In this document: positions 43,273-52,359 of the stretch, piece by piece
How positions within the stretch are numbered: the stretch's first letter is position 1
Layout of the letters: every line of letters begins with the position of its first letter
Source: Christiangramia sediminis
GTDB lineage: Bacteria > Bacteroidota > Bacteroidia > Flavobacteriales > Flavobacteriaceae
Assembly: GCF_020552705.1 (NCBI RefSeq)
Contig: NZ_JAJBZG010000001.1
Coordinates: 558,001 to 622,000 of the forward strand
Reading direction: 5' to 3'
DNA: 64,000 nt
Notes under the pieces: generated by a model
What the model was told of the DNA's origin: nothing
What the model saw: only the letters and a program-made list of their open reading frames with translations
Databases searched by the model: none
Translations under genes and position numbers: made by a program

Positions 43273-46200
43273 TTAGGCTTTCAGAAGTGCATTCCGTAGA
43301 ATACTAACGGGATGTTGGGCAAGTCTTCCAGTACCATCTTTTATTTGATGGCGGCAACTGGTTCCATTAGCTGAAATGATCACTGAAGCATGTGCTTTTC
43401 TTATTGCCGGAAACAATGAATTCTCCCCAATTCTCATACTTATTTCGTAATGTTCTTTTTCATATCCAAAAGAACCTGCCATTCCACAGCAGCCGGAAGG
43501 GATTATAGTAACCTTATAGTTTTCCGGAAGATTTAATATATCGAAGGTTTTAGAAACATTTGATAATGCTTTTTGATGACAGTGGCCGTGAATCTTAACT
43601 GTAGCCTTCTTTTTTGAAAATTGTTTTGAAGTTATATTTCCTAGAGAAATTTCCTGCTTTAAGAATTCTTCAATAATAAAGCAATTTTTTGCCAGTTTTT
43701 TTGCGGCTTCTTGGTCATCTGCCAGTCTTAAATATTCATCTCTAAAACTCAAAATTGCTGAAGGTTCTATTCCAATTAACGGAATCTCATCAGAGATAAA
43801 ATCTTTGAAAATACTTACATTCTTATTGGCCAGCTCTTTTGCTTTAGAAAGAAAACCTTTAGATATCTGACTTCTTCCACTCTCAGGATGGTCTATTATA
43901 AGTACTTTATAACGGAGTTTAGCCAGTAAATTCAATGCATCTTTTCCAACCTGCACATCCAGATAGTTGGTGAATTCATCGTTAAACAGGTACACGGTCT
44001 TAACCGGATCCTCAAGATGAAATTTCGTTATATTCTTAAGGTAATAATCTTTCAGTGTTTGTTTACCAACCACCGGCAACTCCCTTTCTTTGGCGACCCC
44101 CAGAACTTTTTTAGCAATGCCAGAGGTGAAATTATTGGTCATTACAAAGCGTGAGAATTTCGGAAATTTTGAGGCTCTCTCATTCTGCTGCGTAATATTG
44201 GCAAAGGCTTTGTCTCTAAAACTCGGTTTGTTAGCTTTATGATACTGATGCTGAAATTCAGCTTTTAAGGCAGCCATGTCTACATTAGACGGACATTCAC
44301 TCTTACAGCCTTTACAACTTATACAAAGGTCCAGTACCTCTTTTAATTCAGGATGGTCAAAGCGGTTTGGTTTATCAGAATTTGTAAGGAATTCCCGCAG
44401 CGCGTTTGCTCTGGCCCTGGTAGTATCTTTTTCATCTTTGGTAGCGCGATAACTGGGACACATCGTACCACCTGCCTCTACAGATTTCCTGCAATCACCA
44501 CTTCCATTACATTTTTCAGCCAGCCTTAAAACACCATCGGCATCTGAAAAATCCATGATCGTTTCTATTTCCGGTTCTTTTCTATCCGGAGTATAACGCA
44601 GGGAAACATCCATCGCCGGAGCATCTACTATTTTCCCGGGGTTAAATATATTATGAGGATCAAAAGCATATTTTACTTCTTTCAGTAGATCATATACTTT
44701 TTTACCAAACATCAATTCAATAAACTCTGCCCTTACCCGGCCGTCACCATGTTCACCACTTAAAGAACCATTATACTTTTTAACCAATTCGGCTACATCC
44801 CGGGTAATACTTCTGAAAAGTTTTACATCTTCAGTTTTCTTTAAATTAAGAATGGGTCTTAAATGGATCTCCCCGGCCCCCGCATGAGCATAATATACTG
44901 CCTGCTGGTCATAGGATTTCATGACCTTGCTGAAATCTGAAATATAATCTGCCAGCACCGGTAAAGCCACGGCTGTATCTTCTATACAGGCAACTGCCTT
45001 TTTATCTCCTTTTAGATTTCCCAGTAATCCAAGCCCAGCCTTCCTAAGCTCCAGGGCGAGATCTATTTGTTCATCATAGAGAACTGGAAATGCATATCCC
45101 AGATCAGAATCTTCTAAAGCCTGAAGTAGTGCTTTAACCTGTTTTTGCAACTCAACTTCAGAATCTGAACGTAATTCCAGCATTAAGATACCCTGAGGAT
45201 CTCCTTCAATAAAAAATCTATTATCACGATATTTTAAACTTTCCTTGGTACAGTCCAGGATCACTTTATCCATCATTTCGCAAGTGTAAAGCGAATGCTT
45301 CATAGCAGGCACCACAGCCTGCATACAGGCATCAACACTGGAATAATGTGCAGCGACCATTGCGGTTTGTTTAGGCGGAAGATCGTCCAGCTGTAAGGTG
45401 ATTTCGGTTATAAAAGCAAGGGTACCTTCACTCCCTGCTATAAGTTTAGAAAAATTAAAAGGATCTTTATTTAAACCGAATATTTCTGTACTTAATAATT
45501 CATCGATCGCATAACCTGTATTTCTCCTGTGAAGTTCTTTGGGTGGATAATTCTTCAGAATTTCCTCCTGATTAGTTTTATCATTTAATCTATCATCCAG
45601 CAACCGATAAATATCTCCCTCCAGATTTTGAAGTTTTAATTTTTGCCGGTATTCCGTTAATGAAAGATCCTTGAATTCTGCCTTGCTGCCGTCGCTTAAT
45701 AATACTTTCAGCGAGATAAGTTTATCCCTGGTGGTACCATATTTTATAGAAGTTGTACCACTGGAATTATTTCCAACCATCCCTCCTATCATACAACGAT
45801 TGGAAGTAGAGGTGTTCGGACCAAAGAACAGCCCATGTTTTTCCAGTTTTCGGTTTAGATCATCTCTTATCACCCCGGGCTGAACGGTAACTTTTTTATG
45901 TTTTGGGTCTATTTTAATAATATCAGTGAAATGCTTTGAAACATCTACTACAATTCCATCTCCTGTACATTGCCCGGCGAGGGAAGTCCCGGCAGTTCTT
46001 GGGATCAGGGAAGTTTTATGATCCCTGGCAAAAGCTATTAACTTTAAAAGATCTTCTTCATGCTGCGGAAAGCTTACCGCTAAAGGAATTTCACGATATA
46101 CCGAAGCATCTGTGGCGTAAATACCTTTCCATAAATCATCCAAATATAACTTTCCAGATAGCTGATTGGAAAGATTTTCTAAAGCCTTCTTCAATTCCAT
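43273..46200 (-). CDS. FAD-linked oxidase / Fe-S protein fusion (D-lactate/glycolate dehydrogenase-like)
   Basis: 975 residues from the ATG at 46200; a TTG two codons earlier is less likely. Residues about 25-280 are a PCMH-type FAD domain (RTAGTSLAGQCTGDG, GGMVGNNSSGTTSIKYGT), followed by the FAD-oxidase C domain ending in GEHGDGRVRAEFI and DPHNIFNPGKIV. A ferredoxin part has CISCKGCKSECP. The C-terminal CCG region has HGHCHQKALS and PSGCCGMAGSFGYE. Such fusions oxidise a 2-hydroxyacid (D-lactate, 2-hydroxyglutarate or glycolate) and pass electrons to the respiratory chain. The exact substrate is unresolved. Monocistronic. Confidence 0.9.
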   Translation of the reverse strand: MELKKALENLSNQLSGKLYLDDLWKGIYATDASVYREIPLAVSFPQHEEDLLKLIAFARDHKTSLIPRTAGTSLAGQCTGDGIVVDVSKHFTDIIKIDPKHKKVTVQPGVIRDDLNRKLEKHGLFFGPNTSTSNRCMIGGMVGNNSSGTTSIKYGTTRDKLISLKVLLSDGSKAEFKDLSLTEYRQKLKLQNLEGDIYRLLDDRLNDKTNQEEILKNYPPKELHRRNTGYAIDELLSTEIFGLNKDPFNFSKLIAGSEGTLAFITEITLQLDDLPPKQTAMVAAHYSSVDACMQAVVPAMKHSLYTCEMMDKVILDCTKESLKYRDNRFFIEGDPQGILMLELRSDSEVELQKQVKALLQALEDSDLGYAFPVLYDEQIDLALELRKAGLGLLGNLKGDKKAVACIEDTAVALPVLADYISDFSKVMKSYDQQAVYYAHAGAGEIHLRPILNLKKTEDVKLFRSITRDVAELVKKYNGSLSGEHGDGRVRAEFIELMFGKKVYDLLKEVKYAFDPHNIFNPGKIVDAPAMDVSLRYTPDRKEPEIETIMDFSDADGVLRLAEKCNGSGDCRKSVEAGGTMCPSYRATKDEKDTTRARANALREFLTNSDKPNRFDHPELKEVLDLCISCKGCKSECPSNVDMAALKAEFQHQYHKANKPSFRDKAFANITQQNERASKFPKFSRFVMTNNFTSGIAKKVLGVAKERELPVVGKQTLKDYYLKNITKFHLEDPVKTVYLFNDEFTNYLDVQVGKDALNLLAKLRYKVLIIDHPESGRSQISKGFLSKAKELANKNVSIFKDFISDEIPLIGIEPSAILSFRDEYLRLADDQEAAKKLAKNCFIIEEFLKQEISLGNITSKQFSKKKATVKIHGHCHQKALSNVSKTFDILNLPENYKVTIIPSGCCGMAGSFGYEKEHYEISMRIGENSLFPAIRKAHASVIISANGTSCRHQIKDGTGRLAQHPVSILRNALLKA

Positions 46201-46279
46201 ACTCAAATTTAGAAGTTTTCTCTCATCTTGCTTAACAGTTTTTTAATTAATATTAACAATACATTTGCTCGCCTATGCG

Positions 46280-46308
46280 TTGTGGTATTAGTATTCAATA
46301 TAAATTTG
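46280..46308 (+). promoter_or_regulatory. Promoter of the 168-residue barrel protein gene
   Basis: TTG (46280-46282), an 18-base spacer and TAAATTTG (46301-46308) fit the Bacteroidota TTG / TAnnTTTG pattern very well. It lies 25 bases before the ATG. Confidence 0.72.
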
Positions 46309-46333
46309 TCCTTATCTAACAAAACAATCAAAC

Positions 46334-46840
46334 ATGAAAAAATTAGTTCTACTCGCAGCTTTAACATTTGGAGCTGTTTTTTTTACTGATGTGAAAGCAC
46401 AGGAAATTTCGGATAATGCTATTGGTCTAAGAATTGGTGATGGTGGCGGTTTTGGGGCTGAAGTTTCGTATCAGAGGGCATTGGGTGATAATAACAGATT
46501 AGAATTAGATCTGGGATGGAGAGACAGTAAGGATTATGATGCTGTAAAATTAGTAGGTCTTTACCAATGGGTCTGGAACATTGAAGGTGGATTTAACTGG
46601 TACGTAGGTGTTGGTGGCGGTATAGGAAGTTATGATGACAAATATTACAGAGACTTAGATGATGATGATGTAAACGATGGTTTATTCGCATTATTAGCAG
46701 GTGATATTGGAATCGAATATAATTTTGACTTCCCTCTATTACTATCTTTAGATTTTAGACCAGAAATAGGATTTTCCAGCTATGATAGAGGAGATGATCT
46801 AACTCCAGATATTGCACTGGGAATAAGATATCAATTTTAG
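46334..46840 (+). CDS. Exported outer-membrane beta-barrel-like protein
   Basis: 168 residues with a signal peptide (KKLVLLAALTFGAVFFTDVKA). The mature part alternates hydrophobic and polar residues in eight or so strands: NAIGLRIGDGGGFGAEVSYQ, RLELDLGW, WNIEGGFNWYVGVGGGIG, LLSLDFRPEIGFSSYD and the final IALGIRYQF with the aromatic C-terminus of outer-membrane proteins. It contains an acidic D-D-D-D-V loop. The specific family is not recognised. Its good promoter suggests strong expression. Confidence 0.75.
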   Translation: MKKLVLLAALTFGAVFFTDVKAQEISDNAIGLRIGDGGGFGAEVSYQRALGDNNRLELDLGWRDSKDYDAVKLVGLYQWVWNIEGGFNWYVGVGGGIGSYDDKYYRDLDDDDVNDGLFALLAGDIGIEYNFDFPLLLSLDFRPEIGFSSYDRGDDLTPDIALGIRYQF

Positions 46841-46870
46841 ATTTTCTTTAATAGGTTTAAGGAAAGGAAA

Positions 46871-46900
46871 AGGTGGAGATTAATTTCTCCACTTTTTTTT
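46871..46900 (+). terminator. Terminator after the barrel protein gene
   Basis: GTGGAG and CTCCAC pair (extended by flanking A/T and G-T pairs) around an 8-base loop, followed by eight T residues. The T-run touches the stop of bshA on the other strand. Confidence 0.85.
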
Positions 46901-48030
46901 TATGCCTTCACCAGTGCTTTCTCATATAGATCTTCATACATGGGAACGATCTCATTGATATCAAATCTCTCTGCAGCTTCCCTTGCCTGCCTTTTGAATT
47001 TGACTAAAACCTCCTGATCTTCCAGTATAGAAATCGCGCTTTTTGACATAGCTTCTACATCCCCTACATCATGAAGATAACCAGAGAATTTATCTATATT
47101 AACTTCAGGCAAACCTCCTGTATTAGAAGATATTACAGGAACTGAGTGAACCATAGCTTCAAGGGCAGCCAATCCAAAACTTTCCGTTTCTGAAGGCAGT
47201 AAAAACAGATCTGAAAAACATAAGATCTTATCTATCTCGTTACTCTGTCCCAGGAAAAGAACGCGGTCTCTAATATCTAATTCCCGTACCAGTTTTTCAG
47301 CACTTTCTCTTTCCGGCCCTTCACCAACCATCATCAATCTGGCTTTTACTTTTTTCTGAATTTCGAAAAATATATTTACCACATCTTCTACACGTTTTAC
47401 CTTTCTAAAGTTACTAACATGGGTAATGATCTTTTCATCATCATGAGCCATTAATTCCCGCTGGCAGTCGGTAAATGTCTTTTGCTGAAATTTCGAAACA
47501 TCAATAAAGTTAGGGATCACTTCTATTTCCTTTCTTACCTCAAAGAACTTTAAGGTATCTTCTTTCAGGCTTTTGGATACAGAAGTGACAATATCACTAT
47601 TGTTGATACTAAAGGTCACTGCCGGTTTATAAAATGGGTGATTGCCCACCAGAGTAATATCGGTTCCGTGCAGGGTAGTAACCATAGGGATGCTTATTCC
47701 TTCTTCTTCCAGCATCTTTTTAGCCATATACCCCGCATAAGCGTGAGGTATGGCATAATGTACGTGAAGTAGCTCAATACCGTAATTTTTGACCACATTT
47801 ACCAGCTTACTGCTTAAGGCAAGCTCATAAGGCTGATAATGAAAAAGTGGATACTCAGGCACATTTACCTCATGGAATCTAATATGGCTGGAAATGGTTT
47901 CCAGTCTCACCGGTTGTTTGTAAGTTACAAAATGAACTTCATGACCTCTTTTAGATAGCGCCAGGCCCAATTCAGTAGCTACAACTCCACTACCACCAAA
48001 GGTAGGATAACAAACAATGGCAATTTTCAT
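46900..48030 (-). CDS. bshA: N-acetyl-alpha-D-glucosaminyl L-malate synthase
   Basis: 376 residues, GT-B fold glycosyltransferase family 4. The N-terminus MKIAIVCYPTFGGSGVVATE with GRGHEVHFVTYKQPVRL-like KRGHEVHFVTYKQPVRL is diagnostic for BshA; ITHVSNFRKVKRV, VGEGPERESAE and LPSETESFGLAALEAM are the C-terminal UDP-sugar site. It makes GlcNAc-malate from UDP-GlcNAc and malate, the first step of bacillithiol synthesis. BshB and BshC are not in the window. It lies 3 bases downstream of the GH3/serine hydrolase gene. Confidence 0.94.
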   Translation of the reverse strand: MKIAIVCYPTFGGSGVVATELGLALSKRGHEVHFVTYKQPVRLETISSHIRFHEVNVPEYPLFHYQPYELALSSKLVNVVKNYGIELLHVHYAIPHAYAGYMAKKMLEEEGISIPMVTTLHGTDITLVGNHPFYKPAVTFSINNSDIVTSVSKSLKEDTLKFFEVRKEIEVIPNFIDVSKFQQKTFTDCQRELMAHDDEKIITHVSNFRKVKRVEDVVNIFFEIQKKVKARLMMVGEGPERESAEKLVRELDIRDRVLFLGQSNEIDKILCFSDLFLLPSETESFGLAALEAMVHSVPVISSNTGGLPEVNIDKFSGYLHDVGDVEAMSKSAISILEDQEVLVKFKRQAREAAERFDINEIVPMYEDLYEKALVKA

Positions 48031-48033
48031 CGG

Positions 48034-50961
48034 TTAAAAATCTATAGATTCGTAAATCACTTTCTGGATCTCAGACCTTATATCTTCACGAATAAGCTTC
48101 CTGTTATTGGAGTCGGGATAAGTTCTGTTAGACAAAAATACATAAACAATTTCTTCCTCAGGATCTGCCCAGGCAAAGGTGCCGGTAAATCCACTATGTC
48201 CAAAACTCATCATCGAAACACAATTACAGGTTGGTCCCACATCCTTGAGTTGTGGTTTGTCGAATCCTACCCCTCGCCTTACATCATCTTCACAATAATA
48301 GCAGGTATTATATTTTTCAATGGTCTCTTTGTTAAGAAACTTATCTCCTCCATAAGAACCACCATTCAGGTAAGTCTGCATAATTTTAGCTACGTCATTT
48401 GCGGTACTAAAAAGCCCGGCATGCCCACCAATTCCGCCTTGCATAGCTGCACCCTGGTCATGAACATAACCTCTCACTACCTGTTTTCTCCATAATTGAT
48501 CATTTTCGGTTGGTGCAATTTGCAGGCTATCAAACCTTGTTCTGGGTAAATAACCCGTATAATTAGCTCCCAGTTTTTTGTAGATATGTTCCTGAGTAAT
48601 ATTCTGCAGCGAAGTGTCATAATAAGCTTCCAGGTAATATTTCAGAATATAGAATGGGAGATCACTGTATTTATAATTTAAACTTCTTTCCAGATCGCTA
48701 TCCCTGATCGTATTTAATATAGTATCACCAATATCTCTTCTGATATACATTTTATCTGCCACCTGAGTATTAAAAACTTCTGAAGGAACATCACTATAAT
48801 ACAAATCAGAAAGTTGTTTAGTCCTGGGGTCTAAAGTAGATATATAGAAAGGAATCCAGGCCTGTAATTTTGCGTAATGCATCAACATATCCTGCAACCT
48901 GATGTTCTTTTTATTTGAATTCTTAAAAGAGGGAATCAATTCACCTAATTTAGTATCAAAATTGAGTACCTCCTTTTCATCCAGTTCCATCACCAAAGGA
49001 AGTGTAGCCAGTATCTTGGTTAAAGAAGCCAGATCATATACCGTGGTATCGCTTACCGGAAAGTCTTTTTCGTAAGTTTGAAAGCCGAAATTCTTTTCGT
49101 AAATGACCTTCCCTTTCCTGGCTATAAGGATCTGGGCTCCGGGAGTCATTTCTTTATTGATCGCAAAATTGATAATGCTATCAATTTTCTTAAGTTTTGA
49201 CGAGTTCATCCCGACACTTTCCGGGGTTCCGTAAGACAGCCTTTTTATATTATTGGTATTGAATCCGGTACCTACAGGAAATTCATCTTTTATACTTACC
49301 GGAAGTCTCCCTTTAGCATCTAAAGCTCCAAATAACACCTGAGCCGCTTTTCTTTGTGCAACAGGATGATTTTGATAACCCACAATAATCCCTTCCAGAT
49401 TGGCAAAACTTTTTACATCAATTAGCGCGTAAGGCCTTGTAAATAATGAAAGAACTGTTTTATTCTTCCTGGCTATCTCATGCAGCCAAACGAGTTCTTT
49501 ATCTGAAAATTTGTAAGATGCCCAGGGACTACTATTAGATTTATGAAAGCCAATAACCACATAATTATACTCCTCGAGCTTTTCAAGTAACTCAGGTAAT
49601 TTGGCAGCCTTTACCCAGTCAACTTCCGCATATTTTTTCATCTGGTTCAAAAACGAACTACCATCATCGTCTCCAAAATTCACATAGGCTATTCTTTGTT
49701 TTTCCAGATTTTTAACCGGGACCACTGCTTTATTATTTTTCACCAGAGTAATCGCATTTTCATACAGCTTCTCTAATAAGGCCTCATCCCGGGAGGTATA
49801 AAGTTCCTCGATAAGGAAATTTGTGTTAATGGGTTGAAATTTATGTAAACCAGCCTTGTATTTGGCATATAAAATTTTCTTTACAGAAAGCTCCAGTCTT
49901 TTTTCAGAAACCAAACCTGAATTCACCGCCTCTATAATACTGGCAGCAGCTTTGCCGATATCTTCGCTCATCAGCAACACATCATTTCCAGCCATAAATG
50001 CATCCAAATCTACTTCCCCGGGTTCTTTATCTTTTGCAACACCTTTCATATCCAGGGCATCTGTAAATATAAGACCGTTAAACCCCATATTTTTTTTCAG
50101 AATATCAGATATGATCGTTTCAGAAAGAGATGCGGGTTTGCCATCCTGAGCTTCTAAAGCCGGGACATTTAAATGAGCAACCATGACGCTACTAAGGCCG
50201 TTTGGGATAAGTTCCTTATATGGGTAAAGTTCAACGTCATCAATTCTTTCAGCAGAAAAGTTAACGGTAGGCAACGTTTTATGTGAATCAGAGTCTGTAT
50301 CTCCATGCCCAGGGAAATGTTTAGCACTGCTAAGCACACCTTCACGGTGCATTCCATTCATAAACGCCATTGCTTTTTCAGTAACATTTATCTTATCTTC
50401 ACCGAAAGAACGGTTACCGATAATTGGATTTTCAGGATTGGTATTAATATCAACCACCGGGGCAAAATTGAAATGCACTCCCAGTCTTCTGGTGTGCTTT
50501 GAAATCGCCGCACCAGCCTGCTCAATCAATGTATTATTCTGAATTGCGCCAAGGGTCATATTCCAGGGCAGGGCAAACGTACTGTCAAGCCTCATGGCTA
50601 AACCCCATTCTGCATCCATCCCAACCAGCAAGGGAACTTTAGACATTTCCTGAAATTCATTGGTAAGCTGAGCCTGTTTTACCGGACCACCTTTTGAAAA
50701 AATAAGTCCGCCAATATGGTTTTCCTGAATCTGTTTTCTAATACTATCGGCTTCATTCTCATTTTTAGACCAGATACTGGCCATGAATAACTGCCCCACT
50801 TTCTCCTTCAGATTCATAGAATCATAAACACTGTCTACCCATTTCTTTTGCTGGGGATAATCTTCAGCAAACAATGGACTTTTAGTTTGTGCAATTCCCT
50901 GGAAGGAAATAAATAAGAAAAAAATACATGCGTAAAACCCTGGGGCGTGATTCAACTTCAT
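48034..50961 (-). CDS. GH3 glycosidase fused to a class C beta-lactamase-like serine hydrolase
   Basis: 975 residues with a signal peptide. Residues about 30-370 are GH3 of the NagZ type (GMDAEWGLAMRLDS, KHFPGHGDTDSDSHKTLP with the His-Asp catalytic loop, FTDALDMKGV with the nucleophile Asp). Residues about 390-560 look like the GH3 second domain. From about 590 to the end is a serine hydrolase: SLTK in YDLASLTKILA, YSD in YKYSDLPFYI and HSG in FGHSGFTGT. It probably removes N-acetylglucosamine from wall muropeptides and adds a peptidase- or esterase-type activity. This fusion is known in Bacteroidota. Its ATG overlaps the upstream stop by one base. Confidence 0.9.
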   Translation of the reverse strand: MKLNHAPGFYACIFFLFISFQGIAQTKSPLFAEDYPQQKKWVDSVYDSMNLKEKVGQLFMASIWSKNENEADSIRKQIQENHIGGLIFSKGGPVKQAQLTNEFQEMSKVPLLVGMDAEWGLAMRLDSTFALPWNMTLGAIQNNTLIEQAGAAISKHTRRLGVHFNFAPVVDINTNPENPIIGNRSFGEDKINVTEKAMAFMNGMHREGVLSSAKHFPGHGDTDSDSHKTLPTVNFSAERIDDVELYPYKELIPNGLSSVMVAHLNVPALEAQDGKPASLSETIISDILKKNMGFNGLIFTDALDMKGVAKDKEPGEVDLDAFMAGNDVLLMSEDIGKAAASIIEAVNSGLVSEKRLELSVKKILYAKYKAGLHKFQPINTNFLIEELYTSRDEALLEKLYENAITLVKNNKAVVPVKNLEKQRIAYVNFGDDDGSSFLNQMKKYAEVDWVKAAKLPELLEKLEEYNYVVIGFHKSNSSPWASYKFSDKELVWLHEIARKNKTVLSLFTRPYALIDVKSFANLEGIIVGYQNHPVAQRKAAQVLFGALDAKGRLPVSIKDEFPVGTGFNTNNIKRLSYGTPESVGMNSSKLKKIDSIINFAINKEMTPGAQILIARKGKVIYEKNFGFQTYEKDFPVSDTTVYDLASLTKILATLPLVMELDEKEVLNFDTKLGELIPSFKNSNKKNIRLQDMLMHYAKLQAWIPFYISTLDPRTKQLSDLYYSDVPSEVFNTQVADKMYIRRDIGDTILNTIRDSDLERSLNYKYSDLPFYILKYYLEAYYDTSLQNITQEHIYKKLGANYTGYLPRTRFDSLQIAPTENDQLWRKQVVRGYVHDQGAAMQGGIGGHAGLFSTANDVAKIMQTYLNGGSYGGDKFLNKETIEKYNTCYYCEDDVRRGVGFDKPQLKDVGPTCNCVSMMSFGHSGFTGTFAWADPEEEIVYVFLSNRTYPDSNNRKLIREDIRSEIQKVIYESIDF

Positions 50962-51446
50962 TAATTCAGAAAACGTTTATGCCAACTTTCGGATGCTGGA
51001 ACTTCCCAGTCTGAAAGATATTCAGCTTTATTATTTACAAGGTTATTAAAAACAATAGTATTGGGAGAGACCGCTTTTTCCTTAGCCATTTTCCTGAAAT
51101 CGGCAAGACTTTTATAGGCGACAAATTCTCCCTGTTTATAAGAAACATTCATCTTGTCTAAAAGATCAACGTTATATTCTCTTTCTAATTGTTGAATAAA
51201 CTGTACGGAAGCATCTATAGAGCATCCCGAAGCGGCATTTAATTGCTGATCCAGGGCGATCGTAATAAAACGCCTGTATTTTATCTCATAAGAAGCTTTA
51301 AGGTTGGCACCATGAGCGGTCCACTTCTCTATGAATACATCCAGTTTATTTGAAATTTGCTGAAGTTCTTCTTCTGTAAAAGACCTGTTCGCCTGATAAA
51401 TCCAGACTCTGGAACTATCGGGAAGGCTTTCAAAGGCTACTAACAT
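50961..51446 (-). CDS. Conserved protein of unknown function
   Basis: 161 residues, soluble. SLPDSSRVWIYQANRSFTEE at the front, WTAHGANLKASYEIKYRRFI in the middle, and AASGCSIDASVQFIQQLERE with a single Cys in a GCS motif that resembles a reactive or metal-binding turn. I do not recognise an enzyme. Similar Flavobacterial proteins often carry the label ABC transporter ATPase, but no Walker A or signature motif exists here. It heads the operon with the GH3 fusion and bshA, and a good promoter precedes it. Confidence 0.75.
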   Translation of the reverse strand: MLVAFESLPDSSRVWIYQANRSFTEEELQQISNKLDVFIEKWTAHGANLKASYEIKYRRFITIALDQQLNAASGCSIDASVQFIQQLEREYNVDLLDKMNVSYKQGEFVAYKSLADFRKMAKEKAVSPNTIVFNNLVNNKAEYLSDWEVPASESWHKRFLN

Positions 51447-51468
51447 AAGGGCTAAAATTGAATTGTTA

Positions 51469-51498
51469 CAAATCTAATTTATTTACCCGTTAGGTCAA
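51469..51498 (-). promoter_or_regulatory. Promoter of the 51446-46900 operon
   Basis: On the minus strand, TTG (51498-51496), 19 bases, then TAGATTTG (51476-51469) is a full Bacteroidota promoter match, 22 bases before the ATG. It sits in the 86-base gap after the Fe-S protein gene. Confidence 0.7.
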
Positions 51499-51532
51499 AT
51501 ATAGTACCGTGATTTAACTTTTGAATTATTAT

Positions 51533-52324
51533 TTAAAGATCATCGGCGTTGGCGATCATTTCAGCCACGTCCATAACTGCCACGCTGTCCTCTTTTTCCT
51601 TATTCTTAACACCGTCTGTCATCATGGTATTACAGAAAGGGCAACCAGCAGCAATGATCTCGGGTTGGGTTTCTAAAGCCTGTTCGGTTCTTTCAATATT
51701 CACATCTTTATTGCCAGGTTCCGGCTCTTTGAACATCTGTCCTCCACCAGCACCGCAACAAAGACCATCTTTTTTGCATTTGCGCATTTCTACAAGCTCT
51801 ACCTCAAGTTTTCTTAACAAATCTCTTGGCGCTTCGTATTCATTATTTGCACGACCTAGATAGCATGGATCGTGGAAAGTGATCTTTTTTCCCTTAAATT
51901 TTCCTCCTTCAACCTTCAACCGACCTTCATTAAGAAGGGCTTTCAGGAACTGCGTATGATGCATCACATCATAATTTCCACCAAGGGCGGGATATTCATT
52001 TTTAAGCGTATTAAAACAATGTGGACAAGCGGTAACAACATTTTTAATTTCATACCCATTAAGAACCTCGATATTCGTCGCTGCCTGCATTTGGAAAAGA
52101 AATTCATTTCCAGCTCTTTTCGCAGGATCTCCGGTACAGCTTTCTTCAGTTCCCAAAACCGCGAAATCTACTCCAGCCTGATGTAATAATTTTACGAAAG
52201 CTTTGGTGATCTTCTTGGCACGGTCATCAAAACTTCCGGCGCAACCAACCCAGAACAATACTTCCGGTTTTTTACCTTCTGCCATATATTCGGCCATTGT
52301 AGGAACCTTTAGTGCTTCTGCCAT
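51533..52324 (-). CDS. CCG-domain Fe-S protein (HdrB/GlpC-like)
   Basis: 263 residues with two cysteine-rich CCG domains: the first with FWVGCAGSFDDR and TACPHCFNTLKNEYP, the second with HDPCYLGRANNEYE, LCCGAGGGQMF and GCPFCNTMM. In heterodisulfide reductase and GlpC such domains hold a special [4Fe-4S] cluster and handle disulfides or quinones. The protein has no signal peptide. It lies 35 bases downstream of the membrane Fe-S protein, so the two probably form one membrane-bound electron-transfer unit. The donor and acceptor are unknown. Confidence 0.87.
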   Translation of the reverse strand: MAEALKVPTMAEYMAEGKKPEVLFWVGCAGSFDDRAKKITKAFVKLLHQAGVDFAVLGTEESCTGDPAKRAGNEFLFQMQAATNIEVLNGYEIKNVVTACPHCFNTLKNEYPALGGNYDVMHHTQFLKALLNEGRLKVEGGKFKGKKITFHDPCYLGRANNEYEAPRDLLRKLEVELVEMRKCKKDGLCCGAGGGQMFKEPEPGNKDVNIERTEQALETQPEIIAAGCPFCNTMMTDGVKNKEKEDSVAVMDVAEMIANADDL

Positions 52325-52359
52325 ATTGTTGATCTTTATCTTATTCTTAAATTCTTAAT

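Noticed and set aside
46204-46211. TAAATTTG on the minus strand before the FAD/Fe-S oxidase
   Set aside because: It is only 3-4 bases from the ATG, so it would start transcription at or inside the gene; likely a chance match.
50961-51446. Label ABC transporter ATPase for the 161-residue protein
   Set aside because: No Walker A, Walker B or LSGGQ-type signature is present.
51872-52186. 104-residue plus-strand frame opposite the CCG Fe-S protein
   Set aside because: The minus-strand protein has conserved cysteine motifs throughout; the plus frame has none.
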